A stretch of DNA of 64,000 nt from Siphonodentalium dalli (Eukaryota > Mollusca > Scaphopoda > Gadilida > Siphonodentaliidae). Positions 48,072-56,954 of this stretch are shown here, one piece after another. The position numbers and the translations under genes are program-made. The DNA lies in contig CP136069.1 of assembly GCA_032622095.1 (NCBI GenBank), positions 11,798,036 through 11,862,035 of the forward strand. Reading direction: 5' to 3'. Below the pieces are notes generated by a model, which was given only the letters and a program-made list of their open reading frames with translations, was not told the origin of the DNA and searched no databases. How positions within the stretch are numbered: position 1 is the stretch's first letter; every line of letters begins with the position of its first letter.

Positions 48072-48955
48072 TCAGCGAAGATAAGCCTGGAAGGACGCGG
48101 ACTTCCAGCGGCCGTGATCGCGGATGAGGGAGAGAGGGATCCCCGACTGGGCCATGTGAGTGGCACCGCCGATCCGGAACGAATGGGACCGGTTATGCTG
48201 GTACCGGGGGCCACAATAAAGTAACGTCGCGTGGAGGACCGTGGAAAACTGGGTGCGAGTCAGGGGAGAGCCATCCCGGTGGCAAAAAGAGGCTCCCGAG
48301 ATTGGCGGCCGGGAGCGCTGGAAAGCGCGGCAGGCGCGGACCGCGCAGACCACGGAGGCCTGTGACGGCATGCGGGTGATAGTAGGCGGACCGCGCTGGT
48401 TGTTTTTGGCGTGTCGGAGCCGAATAACGAGTGAATTTGCGCCACACCGGACAACGTCCGCGACGGTAATAGCATGGCCGAGGTCGTGATGACTAACAGC
48501 AGTGAGTTCGCCAACACGAAAAAGACCGAAAAAGGCCATGGTGAAGGCCGCACGGAAAAGGAGCACTTCGTACCACGAGGAGCACGCGGACGGTAGGGAC
48601 ACGGAGAGGCGCTGGACGAGAGAGATGGTGACGGGAGGGCGTGGCCGGCGGCCGGGATGTAGGTTGCGGTAGCCGGCGACGAGCTGTTTAGCGACGAACG
48701 TGTCGGTAGGGTCGGGCAGCCCCGCGAGTTTGAAGTGGTAGCCGATACAAGAAAGGTATGATTTGGTGGTGGCCGGCGCATAACGCTTGGTGGCGAGGTG
48801 AGTGATATAAAGATGGACAAGGAGGTGTGGGAGGTAGGATGATGATTGTAGGCCGAATGCGTGGAGAAAGGCGTGAAACGACCGCCAGGCAGACCGGTAC
48901 AGCCGTTGGGTGTTAGGCGTGGTAGCCGAATGTAGTAGGCGGGTTATTTGTCGCC
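48072..48955 (-). CDS. Tyrosine recombinase of Ngaro-like element (copy 3)
   Basis: The frame is open from its overlap with the pol end (pol TAA at 48944-48946) to the TGA at 48072. The N-terminal core-binding part reads RLYRSAWRSF and KRYAPATTKSYL. The catalytic part has FRVGEL (Arg), HSFRIGGATHM (H-x-x-R), HGRW and FQAYLR (Tyr nucleophile), that is, the full tetrad-type active site. It would integrate a circular intermediate without a staggered-cut duplication. There is no ATG near the N-terminus, so expression probably depends on pol or splicing. One change near the active site, relative to copies 1/2, is YQHNRSHSF for YQHIRSHSF. Confidence 0.85.
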
Positions 48956-50560
48956 GTAGAGGTGCCAGAGCAGTCTCAGAAATGGTGTGGGTCTGCGCTC
49001 GGCGCCGGGAGCCAAACGACGGAATCGGCCGAGCTGAAAGCGAGAAAGGGAATCAGCTATAGCAGTTGATGGGGATAAACCGCGCACGGAGGGACATGTT
49101 GCATGTTAACAGATGGAGGACCAGGTGTCGGAGGAGGGACACGTCCGGGAGGCTTTTTGGATGTTTGGCGATTAATCGCTTGAACGGTCGCCTGGTTGTC
49201 GCAGTAGACGAGGATGCGTTCACTGGACAGCTCGCGGCCCCAAATGGTGACAGCGACGCAGAGTTCGAGGAGAGTCAGATTACGCGTGAGGCCACGGCGG
49301 TGTCAGTGTAGCGGCCATTTTCCGAACGTCCATTGGCCGTGGAAGTACGCGCCGAAGCCGCCGCCCCTGCCACCGGAGGCGTCCGTGTATAATTCGCGAG
49401 TCGAGGCGGTGGACCAGGAAGCTGATTGGAAGGCCGAAACCCCGTTGTGATGTTGGAAAAAGGAACGCCAGACGCTGAGGTCGGTCCGGATGCCGCGGGT
49501 TACACGGATGAGGTGTTGAGGCTTCGTGATGTTGCAGGTGCAGGAGATGAGGCGGCGGCAGAACGCGCGACCAGATGGGATGGCCTCGCAGGCGAACTTT
49601 AGAGACCCGATCAGCGATTGCATGACGCGGAGGGTGACCTTCCGGTGGGCCAGAACGTGCTCAACCTTTAGAAGAATGGCGGCGACCTTGTGAAGAGGCA
49701 AGTGGACAGTCATCGACTGGCTGTCGAGTTCGAGGCCGAGATATTGCAGACGTGTCGTAGGGGGGACGGTTTTGTTTTCCGCAATAGGCATACCAATGTC
49801 GAGGCAAACGGCGCGGAAAGAGGCAAGGGTGTTGGCGGCGAGCGCGGAATCCGGGGGCCCCACCCAAAAGAAATCGTCGACATAGTGACGGACGTGTGGA
49901 TTACCGAGTGGCGCACGATAGCCCACTCTAAGAATGTGGAGAACCGTTCGAAAAGCGAACAGGAGATGCTACATCCGAACGGAAGCGACTTGTCAAAGTA
50001 GAACTGGCCGTCAAACCGGAACCCAAGTTGGTCGAAATCGGACGGGTGGATGGAAAGGGCGCGGTAGGCGGAAAAAAGGTCCCCCTTGCCGAGAAGGGCC
50101 CCACGACCGAGGTGCTGAACGATGTGAACTGCTTCATCAAACCGCGAGTAGGAGACCGATGTGAATTCCGATGGAATGAAGTCATTGAGCGAGGAGCCAG
50201 ATGGGTAGGAAAGATGGTGGATAAGGCGAAACTCGCCGGGAGTGGACTTAGGCGCCAAGCCAAGAGGGGAGACCGGAGAGTTGGCAGGGGGCGGGACGAG
50301 AAGGGACCCGCCACGCGACCCATAATGATTTCATGAGCGAGTTTCTCGCGGACGACATCGGGGCGATCGAGGGCAGACTGGAGGCTCCGATCATTGGAAG
50401 GGGAGCGGTGGCCAGTGTATTGTAGGTGGAAACCTTGGGAAAAACCAAGCCATAAGAGCTTGGCGATTGCGCGGAGGGGATACAAGTCGAGCCAACGCTT
50501 AAGCGGGAGGAGTTCGATCGGCGAGTGAGCCAGACCGAAAGGGCCGAGGGGTAGAGGGCG
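48944..50560 (-). pseudogene. Ngaro-like RT/RNase H, frameshifted (copy 3)
   Basis: The RT N-terminal part (PIELLPLKRWLDLYPL, GFHLQYTGHRSP, AHEIIMGRVAGPF) reads in one frame to about 50265. The fingers/palm (RLIHHLSYPSG, GKGDLFSAYRALSIHPSDF, LPFG, FERFSTFLEWAIV) are in a second frame (about 50258-49930). The catalytic YVDDFF and RNase H (ELYTDASGGRGGG) are in a third (about 49926-49303), followed by an in-frame TGA and more RNase H (YCDNQATVQAIN). A 4-bp deletion relative to copies 1/2 lies near 49068. The frameshift before YVDD and the TGA in RNase H are common to all three copies. Confidence 0.85.
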
Positions 50561-51509
50561 ATGGCTGGTGGAGGTGGTGCTGGAGTTTATAATGGGATGT
50601 TGCGTCACACAGGGAGCAAGCATGACGGTAGCAACACGACGGCCGAGAGCACGATCTGATGTTAAAATCAAAACAGACTTGTGTACTTCGGTTGCCGAGG
50701 CTGATCGTGAGGAGCAGACGATGGCGCTGGTGGTACTGGGGGGGGGGGTGGTTGGCGTGATACACAAGAGCCAGCTATTGTGGTCGATGTCGGCCCACGA
50801 AAGCGATGGGCGACGCGCGCGCTTGTTCCTGAATTGTTCGTCGTAATTGCGCCAGCCGAACCCCCCGAAATTCTTAGCGGCCCAGCGGATCACTTGCATG
50901 TACTGTAGTAGGGCGAGAACGTTCTCCGACGGGTGGTACTGGAGGTGGAGCGAGCTGAATGTTAAGAATGCGTCCGTCCACTGATCGATGTCCGCGATCG
51001 ACGAAGCCGATGAGCGGGATCGGATGCCCAGTTGACCCGACGGAAGCAGACAAAGCGGCTGTGCGGCTGTGTGCGAACCCCCGGGCTGCGGTAGGAGTGC
51101 TGCTAGGGGACGTATTCGCCGCGAGCAATGCGGTGGCGAATCGTCGGAGGCACATGCGAGCCGAAATCGTCTGGGGTCGAAACTGGCGGGGCGGGTCCCA
51201 AGCGCCCGGCCAGGTATGATCGAAGGCATCGAAGGACGACTGCAGGAAGACGGCACCGACTGATGCGGTGGAGGCGTCACAAGGCGGTCGCGTCTAGCGC
51301 GGCGGAGAGGTGAGCTGTCCAATGAAGGGCACGCGGACGCTGAGTGAAGCGGGCTGCCGTCAGAGTCCGAAACGATCCGATACCCTGCCGCCGGCGGGTC
51401 CCTGGGGCGGCGACGGCGGGGGCGACACTGAGCGGCGAGCACGAGGTTGGCGACGAGGCCGACCACGACCGCGGCCAGCGGTGGTGCGTTGAGCGGGAGC
51501 CCGTGGCAT
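50530..51509 (-). pseudogene. Ngaro-like Gag with basic N-terminus and zinc-binding end (copy 3)
   Basis: This is the structural protein that would package element RNA. An ATG at 51509 opens a short, very basic start (TTAGRGRGRPRR, AT-hook-like) that soon hits a stop. A block typical of DIRS-order Gag (VPPTIRHRIARGEYV) lies near 51175-51110, with a frame change at a C run near 51108. The main domain (QWTDAFLTF, YHPSENVLALLQYM, NFGGFGWRNYDEQFR, about 50990-50830) shares the frame of the 5' RT. A C-rich box (CFDFNIRSCSRPSCCYRHACSLC, about 50680-50610) is in another frame and resembles the CCCH/CCHC tail of related Gags. Several frame changes make it non-functional as read. Confidence 0.7.
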
Positions 51510-52878
51510 TACCTAGGAAATGAAAAGAAGGTAAAAGGTAGCATACGTAGGTGACAATAGCTGAGAGTGCCAGAGCGGAGCACGGCGCGTGGTGAGCGGG
51601 TTTCCGTGGCCAAGTGTCGCGGACAACGGGCGTGATGGATTAACCGTATGTACGGGACCAAGTTTTAAAGCACGTGAGAGAAATAACACAAACAAAGTAG
51701 ATACAGGCAAGGTGGGGCTGGAGGACAAGGTGCCGACTCACTTATGGTTCCCCCACCCAACCGTTATGACACTGAACATAAATAATAAGTGACGGCAAAG
51801 CGACCGGACCACCAAAACAAGTTGAACATATATACAGGCGTATCCCTGACACCCCCACTCCCGATGATGTCACGTCGGGATATATGGATAAGGTCGTTAC
51901 GTAAAGCCGAGTATGGGTGGACGATTGCCGGCCGGTATGGATCATTATGTGGAAGAGCTCGTCAAAGGAACCCCGAATTGTCGCGCGTATGGAAGGTTGT
52001 CCAGCTACGAAAGGTCGCGCGCAGCACAATCGGGTAGTGCGGGAACGCCAAACGCAAGATATATGAACAAAGAAAATAATAAGGGAGTAATGTATTAAAC
52101 AGACGAAGTCATGCGGCTGAATGGAGGTGGCGACCACAGAAGAGCGAAAGGCATATCCGGAACCGTTCCACAAGGGCGGTCTATTGAATGAACGGAGAGA
52201 AATGAGCCTCAACCACGGCGGAAGCGACTGTGAAATATATGGTCAGCCCGCGTACCGACAAAGGAATACCGTGGTGGAACGGGTGTAGTAGGTGTAATAG
52301 TGCGGACATAACGATGGGGGCACGCGAATCGAAAATGTAGGTAGTAATTCGGTATTGTCCACAACGGGCGTGATCGCTACGAGGGAGGTCAAGAGTGAGC
52401 CAGTGGATTAAACAATTAATTACACTTTCGATGTCTGAGAGAATAATATAGCTCAGTGTAAGGACTACTCGCCAATGAGTAGTATCCCGTGCTCTTGCCA
52501 GGTGCACACAGTGTTCAAGATATGCAAGCACAGTGAGTTAGATGAAATGTTGGTGCTGCTGTTGGTGTCGTCGGCGGAATCCACCTAAAGAAGCGAAGAA
52601 ATGAAACGCCCGATATAAATTAATGAATAAATTGTTTAATAAGCCCGGCGCATAAATGTTCCATTAATTCCAGGGTGGCAGAGTTGCTATCTCTGGGTCC
52701 AAAGTTCCATCGCCATAAGCACATTGAGTTAAGAAAAGTCATGCTAGTGGATGGGGTAACGCTCATGACAATTTCAAAGAACCGATCCGAATAGTGGACT
52801 ACTCGTCGATGAGTATTATCGGGGACTATGAGGCAGATATGAGCACAGTCTACACACTTAGAAATAATAAGCCATATA
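51510..52878. other. Upstream flank of Ngaro-like copy 3, no gene recognised
   Basis: This probably includes the element's 5' non-coding region: on the minus strand a pyrimidine tract ending TTCATTTCCTAG lies just before the Gag ATG. Two minus-strand frames (51742-52212 and 52181-52531) are open but show no recognised domain. The imperfect inverted repeats ACTACTCGCCAATGAGTAGT (about 52471) and ACTACTCGTCGATGAGTATT (about 52799) are related to each other. Confidence 0.45.
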
Positions 52879-53120
52879 GGTACTAAGGTAGTACCAATAT
52901 GTCTGATAGTACCAGACCGACAGGTATTGAGAAGAATATGGTTCTAAAAATTGATATAGTACCACACCATGTTGGTACTATCCACTCTCAGAACCTGAAT
53001 GTTAGCCACGTGATGGCATCACGTGATAATTCATTTGGCACTAGCGCGATCTCGGTACCTACGTGTTACCCACGTGATGGCATCACGTGATAATTCATTT
53101 GGTACTAGCCGATCTCGATA
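52879..53120. repeat. GGTAC palindromes and a ~62-bp CACGTG direct repeat
   Basis: GGTACTA-AGG-TAGTACC at 52879-52895 and TAGTACC...GGTACTA at 52957-52980 are short perfect inverted repeats. CCACGTGATGGCATCACGTG then occurs twice in tandem (about 53007 and 53069), each followed by ATAATTCATTTGG and a GATCTCG end. The CACGTG core is itself nearly palindromic. The origin is unknown; it could be a small foldback element. Confidence 0.6.
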
Positions 53121-54960
53121 AAATGGCGGCGTCCAGCCACTTCAAGTTGATACGATTTAGATTTTTGACAGTATATAAACATGGACGAAGAGACAAACAA
53201 ACATCAGACTTTTATGTTGGAATCGGACTGGGCTTACATGTTGTAGTATATGTCAGTTTAGGTACGTTGTTCGCTCGCTGGGTGGATTTAAGATTAGGGA
53301 AGTAACTTCTCTGAAATTCATCAACATATTTTTGTGAAGGTGAAATTGGACCTACATGTAACTGGCTTCTCAATAACCTGGAATATTGTCAGCACTGTGT
53401 GGATTATGGTTGTACATGGACGGGACAAGATGATATATAACCTCCGAAAACATAACGGGCGTTTACATTATTGAAAGCAGCTATTTTCGGTGACTGAGCT
53501 AGACCAAATTGAAAAGTCATTGAGTGCAGTGTGGTTTAATACATGCACAACACAACAGTATTGTGAATTACAAAAGACAGATACTTAAGTTTCACAACAT
53601 TATAAACCGCCCAATTAACTCACAAGAGTCAACCACTGGTGACTATGATTACGAGACATCCAATTATGTAGAAATTAGTCAGAGTTATGACGTCAAAGAT
53701 CAGTCATGACTCCTGACTCCTGAGTCAGTAACAAGTTTGATGGCTACAACGTACAAGTACCTGTGCAAAGGACGACGGATAATATTCTTCAATTTTCATC
53801 GAAACGTGATTTGAGAACCATGTCGCCATGACTTGTCGCCTAGTTACGGATTCTGATATTCTTTTGATCGAAACGCCTGTGATGCTGTGATATTGTTCTG
53901 ATATATTTATGGAATGGTGGATAATCTCGGAGATATGGATCCAATTCTGGGACACACGTTATAACTGAATCAATCGCAAGCTTTTAGTAACGTACTACAG
54001 CTATGCTCTAATTAATCACCCCTTTAACAAGGTTGTAGGGCGTTAATGACAGTCAGACACCGGTTATACCATACCGCCGTTCAACCATGGTCAAGTGGTT
54101 GATATGTGGCAACCGCAGATAATCTTTATACATGTACATTATTATTAATAATATTTTGTGACCACTGTACACCGCACTAATTTTTTACATAGACACCTTG
54201 TAAACACCCAGTCCAACTTTTCATCAGCGCCATGCACCATATTAACTATACACAAAACAATATTTCAATTAATAATTTGTTTACGGTTTTATTAACATTC
54301 AAAGTTGGTCACTGACCGACATTCGCAACTACTCGTAATATCGGTGGCCAATGTCGTTAAGGGGGAGGGGTCAATTAGAGCTTAGCTGTATACATACATG
54401 AACATGTAGACCATTCCAATGTCCAGATGCTTCATATTCTTATCAAAACATGTCTGGCTACATGTGTGGTTATCATTCTGAGCGGTTCGGCCATTTCCGC
54501 TAGGAAATAACCTCATCCATAACTGGAAACCATATTAGCGAAATTCTACATTATATGGCTCTGGTGATCAGGCAATGCCACTGACTTGATGACGCTGCGC
54601 ATATATGCGAATGGAGAATAATTTATTAACTATGGCTTTACCAAACTTTATCATATATTAAATACATTAAACTCTCTTTGTGTTACATGTATCTTAGTAT
54701 TTGTTCATGTACTGATACAGCGCATTGTAAGTGTACGATAAGCAAAACACTGAACACCGTGGCAATTTTTTTGGGAGTGTGATAATAATTCTGGTAACCC
54801 ATTCAACACCTCCTTGTAGCGAGGACTAGTGAACACTATAGCGGTATTTTTCAAACAACAGTTTTAATTAACCAACGTTAATGGTCTCCCCATTTTTGAG
54901 TATTTTGCTTATCGCACACTATTTACAAAGGTTTGGGAGTTATCGCAAAGATTTGCTCCC
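53121..54960. other. Unrecognised single-copy sequence
   Basis: AT-rich, with small open frames only (up to about 76 codons) and no conserved motif. I see no RNA gene, promoter or repeat of note here. Confidence 0.5.
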
Positions 54961-56265
54961 TTGGCTGTGAATGACCGATCGGTCTATTTTAGCATGACCG
55001 GGCAATTATAGATTGATAGGTTGGTCACTCAGACTCAGTTTAAGATGTCTGATTTATAATGTTCACAGAAGCCCATTATCGGCAAAAAGCCTTTGCGACA
55101 AATCTCAAACATCTTTGCGATAAATCGCAAAAATATAATCGCCCAGTACGTAGTCTGAGAGTTATCATAAAGATGTTTGAGATTTATCGTAAAGGTTTGT
55201 GTGTTATCGCAAAGGTTTGCTCCCTCATCACTCATGCATCTGGCTATGAATGACTGATCGGTCTATTTTAGTCCGACCGGGCATAGATTGATAGGTTGTT
55301 CACTCAGACCTGTTTAAGATGTCTGATTTATAATATTCACAGAAGCCCATTAGTGCAAAAAAACCTTTGCGACAAATCTCAAACATCTTTGCGATAGATA
55401 AAAAACATTATTCACACAGTACGTAAAGATGTTTGAGATTTATCGTAATGGTTTGCGTGTTATCGCGAAAGTGTTTGTGAATTTTCGCAAAGTTGTTTTG
55501 TGATTTATCGCGAAGGTATGCTCGCCTTATCCCACATGCATTCCACAAGTTTTGCTCCTCTCAACATTCTTGCATCTGGCCGTGAATGACTGATCGGTCT
55601 ATTTTAGCCCGACAGTTCAATTATAAATTGATAGGTTGTTCACTGAGACCTGTTCAAGATGGCTGATTTATAATGTTTACACACAAATTAAGAAAGTTTT
55701 AGCACCAAAAAAGTTTGCCACAAATCTCAAACATGTTTGCGATAATTCGCAAAATTTAATCACCCACTACGCAGTCTGAGAGTCCTCGTAAAGATGTTTG
55801 AGATTTATCGTAAAGGTTTGCGAGTTATCGCAAAGGTGTTTGTAATTTTTCGCAAAGTTGTTTTGTGATTTATCGCGAAGGTTTGCTCGCCTTATCCCAC
55901 ATACATGCTTGCTGCCAAAGAACGATCGGTCTATTTTAGCCCAACCATGCTATTATAGATTGATTGGTGGTTTACCCAGACCTGTTGTAGATGTCGGATT
56001 ATATTTATATGGTTCAAGTCCATTAATGCCAATGCATGAAAATATATCTGCGATAAATCACAAACCATTAATCACAAACCTTTTGTAATCAATCGAAAAC
56101 CTTTACACTAAATCGCATACACCGTACTTATTGCAAAGTTGTTTGCGATTCGCAAAGGTTTGCGATTTATCGCAAGGTAGTTTTTTTTTATTTATCGGGC
56201 TATTCTAGATCGATCGGTGTTTCATCGAGACCAGTTCCAAGATGTTTGATTTATGTTTACTTAAT
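54961..56265 (+). repeat. Satellite of ~280-340-bp units, 4 copies plus a partial
   Basis: The landmark GATCGGTCTATTTTAGC recurs at about 54973, 55256, 55592, 55923 and (degenerate) 56206. Each copy is followed by AGATTGATAGGTTG, CACTCAGACCTGTT and GATGTCTGATTTATAAT. Between landmarks each unit is filled with short variants of TTTGCGATAAATCGCAAA on both strands, so the unit is rich in small inverted repeats. No ORF is conserved across copies. Confidence 0.85.
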
Positions 56266-56954
56266 ATTATTGCACACAAATTAAGAAATTATTTTTGGAC
56301 ATTCAGACCAATTTTACTCTACATGCAGGGAACAGGGAATCCTGAAATCGAGATCTTAAACTTTGATTTAAGTTCAAAATCACGATCAAGGTTATATACT
56401 AATAAAAGTAATGCATGTATAATTCGGATTATTTCATTATCACTATGCAATGGAGTGGTTTTGTACTTTATTCAATGTTTAAACGCCATAGCTTCATTTG
56501 GAATCTAAATTGCCACATTGTTAAATTTGCCGTCGGCCATGTTTCGTAATTTCGAGTGCTTGGTATCTGGGCAGGTTCTCCGCTTAGTACCTATATGTTT
56601 GGTTATGTGGAGTACCAAATTGCTAGGTACTATGCATAGTACCTAAATACTTCAGAGTACCTGTCTTTATATTCGGTACTTCATATAATATAATGGGTGT
56701 GTATTTCTTGGCACTTCATGTCGTGTGCGTCATGACTTCGGTGACATAAAGGCAGAGTGGGTATTATATGCACAATGCCCGGATAGAACCTAAATATTTA
56801 GTAGGTAATCCAGAGTACAAATCATATTGGTACTCTAGAGTACCTAAACTTTTGGTACTCCAGAGTACCACTTTTGGTACTCCAGAGTACCTAAACTTTT
56901 GGTACTCCAGAGTACCTAAACTTTTGGTACTCCAGAGTACCACTTTTGGTACTC
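56266..56954. repeat. Spacer with GGTACTC-type palindromic repeats
   Basis: The first part (56266-56560) has no recognised feature. AGGTACTATGCATAGTACCT at 56625-56644 is a perfect 20-bp palindrome, and GGTACTCTAGAGTACC at 56829-56844 is a perfect 16-bp palindrome. Near-perfect GGTACTCCAGAGTACC copies alternate with CTAAACTTTT to about 56954. The Gypsy element's frame runs into this block, which replaces its missing integrase. Confidence 0.8.

Larger units (their letters stand above)
44487..51509 (-). mobile_element. Ngaro-like retrotransposon, copy 3 (most complete) with TIR tail
   Basis: A minus-strand copy running from Gag (51509) through RT/RNase H, recombinase, SGNH hydrolase, 3' non-coding region and minisatellite (45166-45591) into the AT-rich TIR-bounded segment, which stops near 44487. 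It extends upstream of the point at which copies 1 and 2 are truncated. Similarity to copy 1 ends at ATAGTGTA near 44489. The element's true 5' end lies upstream of 51509 and was not located. Frameshifts break Gag and pol, but the recombinase and hydrolase are open. Confidence 0.85.

Noticed and set aside
51742-52531. Two minus-strand frames (156 and 116 codons) upstream of Gag, one with a faint ILSDIES resemblance to SGNH block V
   Set aside because: No other SGNH block is nearby and the match is too short. Left as unrecognised flank.
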